From Erinaceus europaeus (Eukaryota > Chordata > Mammalia > Eulipotyphla > Erinaceidae): a stretch of DNA of 64,000 nucleotides. The stretch lies in NCBI RefSeq assembly GCF_950295315.1, contig NC_080181.1, forward strand, positions 37,663,375-37,727,374. The letters run 5' to 3'. Both the position numbers and the translations under genes were made by a program. The notes under the pieces were generated by a model. It saw nothing but the letters and a program-made list of their open reading frames with translations. It was not told the origin of the DNA and did no database searches. Below are positions 12,952-26,100 of the stretch, in pieces. Position 1 is the first letter of the stretch. Each line of letters begins with the position of its first letter.

Positions 12952-15900
12952 TGTTTTGAGTAGTGCCAATGAGTTTAGTGTCTTGAATATATATTATATA
13001 TAGCATTAGACAGCCTCCCTGGCCCAATTTTCTTTTATCTTGAGAGAGCATAAAAGAGAAGAAGAAACACCAAAGCATCATTCCACCACTTCACTCAATA
13101 TTTTTATATTACATAATTATTTATATATTATAAAATAATGTAATATATATGACAAATAAATTATATATCACCACAGTCACTCAATATTTTTAAAAGATAA
13201 TAATGATAAAGCGTTTTTACTGATGGTTGTTATTTCTTTTTACTTTGGTGTCATGGAATGAACCTAGGGTCTTGCACACATTTGATACTGCCAAGTTACC
13301 TCCCTGGCTTGACTTATTTATTTATTTTCCTTCTGTATATTTTTTTTGAGAAAGAGTAAGGTGGTGGGGAATCAAAAAAGGAGAGTAGAAGAGAATGAGA
13401 CCAAAACAAGGTGCCATCTTCTATGGAGTTTCCTTACTTTCCTTAGTGCTCTCATGTGTTGGTGATGGAAACTTTGCTTCTGGCAAGACATACACTTCAC
13501 CCACTGAGCTGTTCTTTGAACCTTTGAAATTTGTTTCCTGATAGTATCTTAATGGCAGTTGGTTGCATAAAAATGGTTTTAGACAATAGTTCTGTATTGA
13601 AATAACATTTTTTTTTTTTTACTTATTTTTAATTTTACTGTTTTCAAATTATTTTATGGTGGGAGATAATGATTTATTGTACAATTATTGGCACATGGGT
13701 ACAGCTTCTCATGTCCCTCTGAAAGCTGTCTGCGAAACACTCTCACCCCTAGCTTAGGTTCTTTTCCACCATTGTGCATCTCTATCTTCCCATCCCTCCT
13801 CCCGCAGAGTTCTTTGCTTTGGTGTAATATACCATCAGTTCGTGTTTTCACCTTGTGCTTTCCCTTTTTTCCTAAAACAATAATTTTGAAAATTATTCTT
13901 TTTTAATATACTTTATTTTATTTGGAATAACAGAGAAATTGAGAGGGTAGGGAGGTACAAAGGGAGAGCTTGAGAGAGACACTTACACACACAGACATCT
14001 CAGCAGTGTTTCATTCCTATGATGCTTATCCCCTGCAGATAGGACTTAAGACTTGAACTCAGGTCCTTCTACATGGTAACACATGCATTTAACCAGGTGT
14101 CCAAACTTAACTTAGAAGGTAGCTATAGATATCTTTTAAAAATGAACATAAAAATGAATTCTGTATAAACATAATATAGTGCAATATTCCTAATGTTATT
14201 AAAAATTCCTTAAAGTTATTAAAAATTAAAAGAGAGCAAGTTTATAAAATGGATTGATAAAAAATTAATGTACTTTTTTTTCTCTTTAAATGTAGGTGTT
14301 CTTCTTCCAGAACTAGTAGTTTCTATAGTGCTTTTGCTCAGTAAAAATGCTGGTCTTATGCAGCAGGCTGGAGCTGTCCCTCTGCTGGGCAGCCTGTTGG
14401 AACATCTGGATCGGTTCAACCACCTGGCACCAGGAAAGGAAAGAGATGACCATGAAGAGTTATCCTGGCCTGGCATCATGGGTATGACATCTTAACATAG
14501 AGAACTTCCACTGGGAAATGTTTTGTCTCAGCCTGACCTCATCTTGCCTTGCACTTTCCAAGGAATATCAGTCATTTTCAATACTCTATGGTACTGGGTT
14601 GTCTGAAAAGTCAAACGGACACTTTTAAAAAAAAAAAAAGTTTTTATTTATTTATGAGAAAGATAGGAGGAGAGAGACAGACAGCCAGACAGCCAGACAT
14701 CACTTTGGTACATGTGCTGCTGGGGTTCAAACTCAGGACCTCATGCTTAAGAGTCTAATGCTTATCCTCTGTGCCACCTCCCAGACCACACTTTTTTTTT
14801 TCTATGCAAAAAATTTATCAAGACTTTTTTGACAACTCAATAGTATATGGTGAAAATGAAGACCACCCAAATCAGAAGGAGTTTGGACTACATTTAAGTT
14901 TTGCTAGTAATGGTCATTTCATTCAGAGATGGATTACTTTAGAAAAATCTGCAAAACTCCTTCTGGGAGGTATATATGTAAGGAACCAGTGAGGTGGTTA
15001 AGCAGACAAGGATGTGGGTGACTGTCTAAGTTTATTGACTTTACCCGATGTTAATGAGTCCTGGAATTTGTCTTCTGGTTTAGGAATTTGCTAGAGGGCC
15101 ATTCCGTAGTACATACCAAACTGAAATGAAGCTTGTCTTCTTAATGTTTTGAATTTTGAAATCTAACTGTAATTGAGCATGATCTTGACTTTATTTTATT
15201 TTTCCTTTTATTTGTTTATTAGATAGGATAGAGAGCAATTGAGTGGTTGGGGTGATAGAGAATGAAAGAAAGAGGAACACTTGGCAGCACTGCTTCACCA
15301 CTACTGAAGCTTCTCCCTCATAGATGGGGAGTGGGGCCTCCACCTTGGGTCCTTGATCATGGGAACATGTGAACTCCATAGGGTATGCCCACCAACTGAC
15401 CACCCAGCCCTCTTCAAAAAATTTTTTTATAGGAATGCTCAACCTATGTATGTTTTTTGTTTTCCCTCTTCCCTGATCAAATTCACTCCTCCTGGAGGCT
15501 ATTAGTATCCTTTTTGTTGCCCTTGTTTATCATTGTTGTTATTACTGTTGTTGTTATTGCTGTTGTTATTGTTGGATAGGACAGACAAATCAAGAGGAGG
15601 GGGGAGAAAGACACCTGCAGATCTGCTTCGCTGCTTGTGAGGTGAACCCTCTGCAGGTGGGGAGCTGGGGGCTTGAACCGGGATCCTTATGCAGGTCCTT
15701 GCGCTTTGTGCCACATGCACTTAACCTGCTGTGCTACTGCCTGATCCCCATTTTTTTCCCTGCTTCACTGTTGTTGTGGTGGTCTGGTGTCGGGCTGTAC
15801 CGCGGAGAAGAGAGCGGACGTCCAGAGCAAAGGGGTACACAAATCTTTATTATAGAATGGGGGGGGGGAGGGTCTGGTTCAGACCACATGGAGCCAGCCG

Positions 15901-18900
15901 GCAATGGCCGTCCCCACTACCTGACCACGGGGGGAGAGCGGGAGTGAGACCTCAGAGAGGGAGAGCTGAGAGCCCAGAGAGAGAGGGGGGGGGTGAAGGG
16001 GCTTTTTATTGGGCGACAACCAGGGGTGACGTGTAGGGCCAGGATTGGTTGAAGGGGGCAATGCTAGGGTTTCGCTGCCGTAGTAAAACCTGGGGGCGGA
16101 GACTGCATCAGAATAACTCCTCAGCAACACTTCACCGCCTGTGAAGTGACTCCCATTAAGGTTCGGGGAGCCCAGGGCTCCAACCGGGATCCTTATGCTA
16201 GTCCTTGTGCTTTGCTAAAAAAGTAAAAACATGAACTTTTTACTTTTTTATTGTAGCTAATATCTCAATACTATTTACCATCTCATTTAAAATTTTATTT
16301 ATTTATTATTGGATAGATACAGAGAGAAATTGAGAGGGGAAGAGGAGATAGGGAGAGACATCTGCAGCCCTGCTTCACCACTCATGGAGCATTCCCCCCC
16401 AGGTGGGGACTAGGGGTTTGAACCCAGGTCCTTGCGTACTCTATTGTTGTGCTTAATCAGGTGTGCCACCGCCCGACCCCTACCATCTCATTTTTTGAAT
16501 TAGTCATTTGTTGTTTTATTCCTACATTAAATATAGTTGAGGGTAGCTGATTTGGTCAACAGTTCAAACTTATTCATTAAAAAAAAATTATTGGGGTCAG
16601 CGGGTTAAGTGCACATGGTGTGAAATGCCAAGGACCTGAGTAAGGATTCCAGTTCGAGCCTCTGGCTTCCCACCTGCGGGCACGGGGGCGTTGGGGGGGG
16701 GGGGTTGCTTCACAAGCGGTGAAGCAGGTCTGCAGGTGTCTATCTTTCTCTTTCCCTTTCTGTCTAACCCCCCAGTTTCTCTCTGTCCTATCCACCAACA
16801 AAAGTGGCAATAACAACAATAAGGGTAACAAAATAGGAAAAATGGCCTCCAGGAACAGTAGATTTGTAGTGCAGGCACTGAACCCCAGCAATAACCCTGG
16901 AGGTAAAAAAAAATTATTATAGGGGCCAGGCAGTGGTGCACCTGGTGAAGTACACATACTACAGTGTGCAAGGACCCAGTTTCAAGCCCCCAGTCCCCAC
17001 CTGCAGGAGGAAAGCTTCACAAGTGAAGCAGAACTGCAAATGTCATGCATCATGGAAGTGTCTCTTTATCTCTTTCCCTCTCTGCCTTCCCCTCTCCTCT
17101 CAGTTTCTCTCTATCCGATAATAAGTAAATAATAATAATAATAATAATATTAAAATAATTTTAAAAACTGATTATAAAAATATACACACAAGTACAGAGA
17201 GAAAGCAACTCTTGATCAATCACAAGGTAAACTGTTTCACATCTTCCTGGTTATGCTCTCAGAATCCTCTGAGCTCTCCTCATCAACCTGAAAAGTTCTC
17301 TCTCTCTCCCTCCCTCCCTCTCCCCCTCCCCCTCCCCCTCTCCCTCTCCCTCTCTCTGTGTGTGTCTGTGTGTGGTGTGATTGTGTCATCTGTCTTCTTC
17401 CTTTTCCTGGCCATTCTATCAGATGGCTTCTTATCCTTAAGCAACTAAATTTAAATGCTTCCGGGTACAACTCCACACAGTTCCCACCACCAGAATTTTG
17501 TATCCCATCCCCTTCCCTGATAGCTTTCTTATTCTTTTTAACTCTCTGGGAGTATGGACCCAAGGTTATTGTGGGATGCAGAAGGTGGAAGGTCTGGCTT
17601 CTGTAATTGCTTCTCCGTTGAACATGGACATTGACAGGTCGATCCATACATACTCCCAGCCTGTCTCTCTCTTTCCCTAGTGGGGAAGGGCTCTGGGGAA
17701 GCAGAGCTCCAGGACACATTGGTGGGGTTGTCTGCCCAGGGAAGTCTGGTCGGCATCTTTCTAGCATCTGGAACCTGGTGGTTGAAAAGAGAGTTAAGAT
17801 ACAAAGCCAAACAAATTGTTGACCAATCATGGACCTGGAATAGTGCAGATGAAGAGTTGGGGGTTCCTCCATTTTGTAGATAGCTAGTAGGCATATTTTA
17901 GTTAAATTCCAAAGGGCCTGTGGCTATAGTAGATTTTTTTTTCTTTTTTCTTTTTCCTTTTTCTTTTTTCCCCTGAGCCTGAAATCTGATATTCCAGTGG
18001 ATCCAAGTTATTGTCTGGGGAGATGATGTCATGGTTGGAAAAAGGACCCGAAAGCTGGATCAGGGAAGAGTAGCTCCATAATATGGGAAAGGGGTATAAA
18101 TATTGTTGACTGTGGGAGTCGGGCTGTAGCGCAGCGGGTTAAGCGCAGGTGGCGCAAAGCACAAGGACTGGCATAAGGATCCCGGTTCAAACCCCGGCTC
18201 CCCACCTGCAGGGGAGTCGCTTCACAGGCGGTGAAGCAGGTCTGCAGGTGTCTATCTTTCTCTCCTCCTCTCTGTCTTGCCCTCCTCTCTCCATTTCTCT
18301 CTGTCCTATCCAACAACGACAACAACAATAATAACTACAACAATAAAAAAAAAAAAACAAGGGCAACAAAAGGGAATAAATAAATAAAATAAATATTTAA
18401 AAAAATATATATATATATTGTTGACTGTAAACTCCATCGATTTGATGTGATCTGGGGCCCATATTCAGCTGTTTCCATTTTATAATAGCTTATTTCCAAT
18501 CATCCTTGTCCTCTCTTTGGATAGACTGTTTATTTTTATTTTTTTTATTGTTGTTCTTATTGATGTTGTTGTTGTTGGATAGGACAGAGAGAAATGGAGA
18601 GAGGAGGGGAAGACAGAGAGGAGGAGAGAAAGATAGACACCTGCAGACCTGCTTTACCACCTGTGAAGCAACTCTTCTGCAGGTGTGGAGCCGGGAGCTC
18701 GAACCTCAATCCTTAACGCCGGTCCTTGCGCTTTGCACCACCTGCGCTTAACCCGCTGCGCTACCACCCGACTCCCATAGACTGTTTATGTTTCAAAAAA
18801 TCTAGGCATTGGGGAAATTTCACTGTTTTCTTAACTTGACTGATTACATTCTCTCCTTCTATCTAGTCCAATACCTTTCATCAGTAGTATTTTGTGAGCC

Positions 18901-20158
18901 AACTCATTGACTTAGAGACCAGTGATATTTGATGACTCTAGTTTCAATTCTGTTCAGGTGAACCAGGATATTATATATGGTACATGATACATCCCTTGTA
19001 AAATCTCCCTCTAATATTGCTTTTAACTGTTGGGTTTACATGAGAAGTTTCTGTTTTTTAATTTTATTTTTTTAATTGGAATTAATAGTTCACAGTAAAT
19101 ACAGTTGTTTATATGGGTAATATTTCTCAATTTCCTGCAAAACACTCTCACCTCCACCCTAGGCCCTCCCCTGCCATCATGCATCAGGACCTGAAAGCCC
19201 CTTCCCTTATGTGCCCCCACCCCCAGTCCTTTACTTTGGTGCAGTGTACACCAAACCCAGTCCAAGTTCTGCTTTGTGTTTCCCCTTTCTGTTCTTATTT
19301 CTCAACTTCTGCCCATGAGTGAGATCACCCCATATTCATCTTTCTTTGTGGCTTACCTCACTAATGATTCCTTCAACCTCTAGCCAAGATATGGTAAAGA
19401 AGGTGACTTCATCATTCTTAATAGCTGAGTAGTATTCTATTGAGTGTATATACCACAACTTTCTTAGCCACTCATCTGTTTTTGGACACTTAGGTTGCTT
19501 CCAAGTTTGGACTATTACAAATCATGCTGCTATGACCATCGGTATACACAGATATTTTTGGATGGGTATGTTTGGTTCCTTAGGATATAGCCCCAGTAGA
19601 GGAATTGCAGGGTCATAGGGTAGGTCCACTCTTAGCCTTCTGAGAGTTCTCCAGACTGTTCTCCACAGAGGTTGGATCAATTTACATTACCACCATACAG
19701 TGCAGAAGGGTTCCTTTGTCCCCACAACCTAACAGTTGTTACTGTTCTTTCTGGTGTATGACATTCTCACAGAAATGAAGTGGTATCTCATTGCTGTCTT
19801 TCTTTGTATTTCTCTGACAATGACTTGGAGCATTTTTTTTTTTTTAATATATATCTGTTGTGCCACCAGTGTGTCCTGGAGCTATGATTCCCCAGAGACC
19901 CACCCTACTAGGGAAAGAGAGAGGCAGATTGGGAGTATGGACTGACCAGTCAATGTCCATGTTCAGCGGGGAAGCAATTACGGAAGCCAGACCTTCCACC
20001 TTCTGCAACCCACAATGACCCTGGGTCCGTGCTCCCAGAGGGATAGAGAATGGGAAAGCTATCAGGGGAGGGGATGGTATATGGAGATTGGGTGGTGGGA
20101 ATTATGTGGAGTTGTACCCCTCCTACCCTATGGTTTTGTTAATTTATCCTTTCTTAAA

Positions 20159-20189
<31 letters not shown>

Positions 20190-23100
20190 TCTGTTGGCTT
20201 TTTGGATCTCTTCTTTGGTGAATATTCAGTTCCTATCCTCTCCCCACTTTTAGATGGGGTCTTTTTTGTTGTTGATGATGATGATGAGTTCGGTGAGCTC
20301 TTTGTGTATTTTGGCTATTAGCCTCTTGTCTGATGTATGGCATGTAAAGATCTCCCATTCTGTGGGAAGTCTCTTTGTTTGGGTATTAGTTTCTTTTGCT
20401 GTGCAGAAGCTTTTCAATTTGATATAGACCAGAAACTGGCTGAACTCTTCTCTTCTGTGTAAGTTTGATAGGCATCTTCATGATTCAAGTCCAGTCACAA
20501 GGAAAGCAAATATAAACCAATGGGACTGCATGAGAAACTTTTTGCACAGACAGAACATGATCTTAGTTTGAGGATGCAGGATATATTCTTTGTCCTCGCT
20601 TCGCAACTGTAAACCATTTTTTCATAGTGTTGAGTTGTTGGTCTAATACTTGCAAAGATAGCAAATAAAGTTTTTCTTTGCCTTCTTTTTCTTTATCCAG
20701 AGAGAGGAGAAACACAAGAGCTCCACTCCAACACTTGTAAAACTTCCCCTTTGCATGGTGCTCCCATATAGATGTTGGTAGCTTGAACTCAGATCCTTGT
20801 GCAGAGTAAAGTGTGCTTTCCGCTGAGGGAGTTATCTTCTAGGTTCTCTATATACTTTTTAAAATTTTTAATATTTATTTATTTATTTTACCCAGAGTAT
20901 TGCTTAGCTCTGGCTTCTGGTGCTACAGAAGGGATTGGAGCCTCTGCCACAAGAGTAACTTTACATAAATATTATGCTATCTACCCCTGCCCTAATACTT
21001 GATGTTATTTTTTTTAAATTTATTTATTGGGGAATTAATGTTTTATATTTGACAGTAAATACAATAATTTGTACAATTATAACATTTCCCAGTTTTCCAT
21101 ATAACAATACAACCCCCACTAGGTCCTTTGTCATCCTTTTTGGACCAGTATTCTCCTTCCACATCTACCTCAGAGTCTTTTATTTTGGGGCAATACTCCA
21201 ATTCCAATTCACGTCCTATTTGTGTTTTCTCTTCTGATCTTGTTTTTCAACTTCTGCCTGAGAGTGAGATCATCCCATATTCATCCTGTTTCTGACTTAT
21301 TTCACTTAGCATGTTTTTTTTCAAGGTCCATCTAAGACTGCCTGAGAACAGTGAAGTCACCATTTAAAAATAGCTGAGTAGTATTCCACTGTGTATATAT
21401 ACCACAACTTGTTCAGCCACTCACCTGTTGTTGGGACACCTGGGTTGCTTCCAGGTTCTCTATATTTTATTTATTTATTTTTAACGTTGATCCAGGGATT
21501 GAATTCACTTTCTGAGTGTCATTTTTGAATTTAGGGAATGTTGCTAATTTGTTCTTTATGAACTTAACTACTTAAAAAAATTTTTTTTGGTATTATCTTT
21601 ATTTATTTATTGGATAGAGACAGCCGGAAATTAAGAGGTTAGGGGTGACAGAGAGGGGGAGAGATACCTGTAACACTGCTTCACCACTGGCAAAACTTTC
21701 CCCTTGCAGGTGGGGACTGGGGGTTTGAACCTGAGTACTTGAGCATTGTAACATATGCACTTAGCCAGGTGTGCCACTACCTAGTCCCACTTAATTACTT
21801 TCTAACTGTTCATTTTCCCCACTATATAATATATACATATTTAAAAGTTTTAATACCCCCCAAAGTTTTCCCCCACTATATAAAATATACATATTTAAAA
21901 GTTTTAACCCCCCCCCCATGGTACATTTTGTATGTTGATCAATAGTATTGTCATTATTACTCCAGTTCACTTCTAATTTTCATAATTGTTATGGAATTTG
22001 GTTTACTTATATGTATATTCCACAGTTTTCAATATGATTAAAATCTTAACTGTCTAGTTTACCTACATTGTTTTCAATTTTACATGCCATATAATTTCAG
22101 TCTTTGAAATATGAGATTTGTTTAATTGCCTGATATATAGTTAGATTTGTCATTCATGTTTCTCAAGTAATTTTGTTTTTTAAAACATTCTGTATCTTTG
22201 CTGAGTTTTTGTTTTTATTCAGTGAAATGTGTTACTCTTCTATATGATTGTGGCTTTGTCTATTTTTCCTTATTTTTTCACACATTTTGTTCTTTTGATC
22301 TGTTCATCTATTGAGTCATTGATTTTGGTTTTGGTATATACAGAGTCATTTTTTACAGGTCAGAACTGTAGAAATAATGAGGAGGTGACACTTATACGCA
22401 AAGCTGATTTGGAGAACCACAATAAAGATGGCGGCTTCTGGACTGTGATTGATGGGAAAGTGTATGATATAAAAGATTTTCAGACGCAATCTTTAACTGG
22501 AAATAGTATTCTTGGTAAGATCTTGTTTTTTCTTTAAATTTTTTTATTATCTTTATTTATTTATTGGATAGAAATAGCCAGAAATCGAGAGGGAGAGAGG
22601 CAAAGAGACACCTGTAGCACAACTTCACCACTTGTGAAGCTTTTCTCTAGCAGGTGGGAGCTGGGGGCTTGAACCTGGGTCCTTGCACACTATAGCATGT
22701 GTGTTCAACCAGGTGTGCCACCAACCTTCCCCAACCTTGTTTTTTTTTTTTTTTCTTTTTACTTAATTGTGTACCATGTGATAATTTATTTGACTTTTAA
22801 ATGCTTAATTTAGATCTGTTTTAGCCTACACTCATTTTAGCCTACACACATTTTAATTTATCTGTGACTTTGGTGTCTGTCAGCAAATTTAAACATATTT
22901 GAAGAATTTTTCATCATCAATGTATAATTTCATCCAGTATGTGTTAGAACTTGTTCCAAGTTTTGATTTGGCTCAGGAAGCCCAGGAAAAAGTGAGATTA
23001 TTGTACTTGGACAACTATTTGAAGTTAGCCTGTATAGTATCTTTTCTACTTAGCATTTAACTACAAGTACCTAAGAGACTAGGCAACTTATATCAAAGTT

Positions 23101-26100
23101 ACTTTTTTTTTTCTTGCTTTTTCTTTTCTTCTCTTCAGCTCAGTTTGCAGGGGAAGACCCCGTTGTAGCTTTGGAAGCTGCTTTGCAGTTTGAAGACACA
23201 CGAGAATCCATGCATGCCTTCTGTGTTGGCCAGTATCTGGAGGTTAGGATGAACGAATGAAGGGGGGAGGAATGTTGGATAAATATCTACCTGGATGTGA
23301 GGATGGGTATTTGTATATGGTTGAAGATGAGTGCAGTGATGGTCATAGTGGACCTCAGTGAAGACACTTATCTTTGTGATAAGTGACTTTTAACTTAAAG
23401 CATTGCTAACTAGGTTGTTTGAGTGTGGTATGTGTTTGCATTGTGATGAACATACAGATTACTTATGTTTCTTCATAATTGGATTTCTGTTTATTCATAT
23501 TAAGGCCTGTGATGCCCTGATCTCAAAATCATTTTGAAAATTGTTAATTGGGGAGTTTGGGACATAGTGAAGCACTAATAAATCAAACTTACATATATGA
23601 GGCCACACAGGTCCCAGGTTCCAATCTTGGTACTACAGTATGCCACAGTTGAGCAGTGCACTGGTCTTTATCTGTCTCTCATGAAATCTTTTTAAAACTA
23701 AAAATTGGAAATTTGTAAGAAATGCTTGCAGCATTACTTTAGACCAATTAATCTTTTATGTTTTTAATTTCATATAGAAAATTAGAATAAATTGGCATCT
23801 TGAGATATATTTATTAGATTTTTTTGGGGAGGGGGGAAAGAACTATTAGTAGTTAATTAAAAAAAAACTGGTGATTCAGAGCACCTAGTGGGGGTTGTAT
23901 TGTTATATGGGAAACTGGGGAATGTTATGCATGTGCAAACTATTGTACTTACTGTTGAATGTAAGACATTAATTCCCCAATTTAAAAAAAAAAACAACAA
24001 AAAACTGTGGTTCTAGGGAATGAACCCAGAAGGTAACCCATGCATAATACTATTCACTGCTTCAAATGCCAATTTTTACTTATTTTATTATTATTATATT
24101 TTTATTTTATATTTTATTATTACTTTAACTAGTGATTTATAAAATTAAAATATAATAAGGGTATAATTTTACACTATTCCCACCCCCCCCCAGAGTTCTG
24201 TGCTTCCATTCCCCTCCAGTGGAAATTGCCATAGATAAGCATTGAATTTATATTATATTATACTATATTACATCAAATTAATATATATATATGTACGTGT
24301 GTATGTGTGTGATTTTATTTGTTTTTCCCATTTTTATTCACTTCTATGACCCTAAATTTATTCCCTTCCTTCCTTCCTTCCTTCCTTCCTTTCTTTCTTT
24401 CTTCCCTTTTGTTGCCCTTGTTGTTTTTGTAGTTATTATTATTGTTGTTGTTATCGTTCTTAGATAGGACAGAGAGAAATGGAGAGAGATGGGTGAAGAC
24501 AGAGAGGGGGAGAGATAGACACCCGCAGACCTGCTTTACTGCCTGTGAAGTGACTCCCCTGCAGATGGGGACCTGGGGGCTTGAACCTGGATCCTTATGC
24601 TGGTTCCTTGTGCTTTGTGCCACGTGTGCTTAACCTGCTGCGCTACCGCCCAACTCCCACTTCCTTTCTGTTTTTTAAAAAAATATTTTTAATTATCTTT
24701 ATTTACTTATTGGATAGAGACAGCCAGATATCAAGAGGAAAGGGGAGGTAAAGAGGGAGAGAGACAGAGATACAACTGCAGCCCTACTTCACCACTTGTG
24801 AAACTTTGCCCCTGCAGGTGGGGGCTGGGGGCTTGAACCTGGGTTCTTCCACATTGTAACATGTGCACTTAACCAGGTGTGCCACCAATGGCCCCTATTT
24901 ACTTCCTTTCTAAGGTATAGATACACCTATTACTACTTCCATGTGTCCTTCCAGTGTCTGGAGGTTAGGATGAACAAGTGAAGGGGGGAGGAATGATGGA
25001 TAAATATCTACCTAGATGTGAGGATGAGTATTTCTTTTTTTTTTTTTTTTTTTAATATTTATTTATTCCCTTTTGTTGCCCTTGTTTTATTGTTGTAGTT
25101 GTTATTGTTGTTGTTATTGTTATTGTTGTTGGATAGGACAGAGAAATGGAGAGAGGAGTGGAAGACAGAGATGGGGAGAGAAAGACGCTTGCAGACCTGC
25201 TTCCCTGCTTGTGAAGTGACTCTCCTCCGGGTGGGGAGCTAGGGGGCTTGGACCGGGGATCCTGATCTGGTCCTTCTGCTTTGCGCCATGTGCACTTAAC
25301 CTGCTGCATTAACTCCAGACTCCCAGAGGATGAGTATTTCTATAGGGTTTCCTTTTTTTTTTTTTTTTTTTTTTGTAAAAGACAAATTTATCAAATATTT
25401 TTAAAGAAATTCAGCACATGTATAAGTAACTAAATATTTCCATATGTATATTGCTTATTGTAATAATTATGAATATGAAGAAAAAGAAGATGGAATTAAG
25501 AAAACCAGTTGAAGAACAAACTCTGTGAATACTCACTCATGATAAATGTACAAAATTAGATTGTTACTGTGAAATGCTTTTGAGGCAGTATTTCTTAGTT
25601 TAGAATAATTATCTTTATCCCATAGTATGGCTTTGCAAGAGTTAAATTTACCATAACTGATTTGTCCCTTGCATAACTCTTTACAATAGAAATATGTTTC
25701 TTTTTTAAAATTTCTTTATTGGGGGAATTAATGTTTTACAGTCGACAGTATAATGCTTGAGAAACCTAACGATTTCAGTATTCTTTTCTCAAGCATCATA
25801 CCCATTTATTCTGGCAGCTTCTATTTGATCCCCTAAGGAATTTTTAAACTATTTATCTGTCGTTTGGTTTTTCCAGTAGTAAACCTGTGATTTATTGTCT
25901 ACTTTGGGATAGGGGCTTTTTGGCAGCAGCATGAGCTTCTCATGACCAGATGTGAGACCAGGGTGCCATTTTTCTTACTGGCATTATGTATTGTTTGAAG
26001 ATATAAGCTGTTGGTTGTTTTTTCTGGCTTTATGTTATTTTTTTTTTTTTTTTTTATAATTGTTTTCTCAGATTGATTATGAAATTTATCTTTCCTAGCC

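Noticed and set aside
17237..17872. 211-codon minus-strand open frame as a gene
   Set aside because: Lies inside a multi-copy family F retroelement and includes simple-repeat sequence; no domain recognised.
18114..18190. A functional tRNA gene suggested by A- and B-box-like motifs
   Set aside because: It is the tRNA-derived head of a SINE with CT-rich body and tail; no intact cloverleaf visible by eye.
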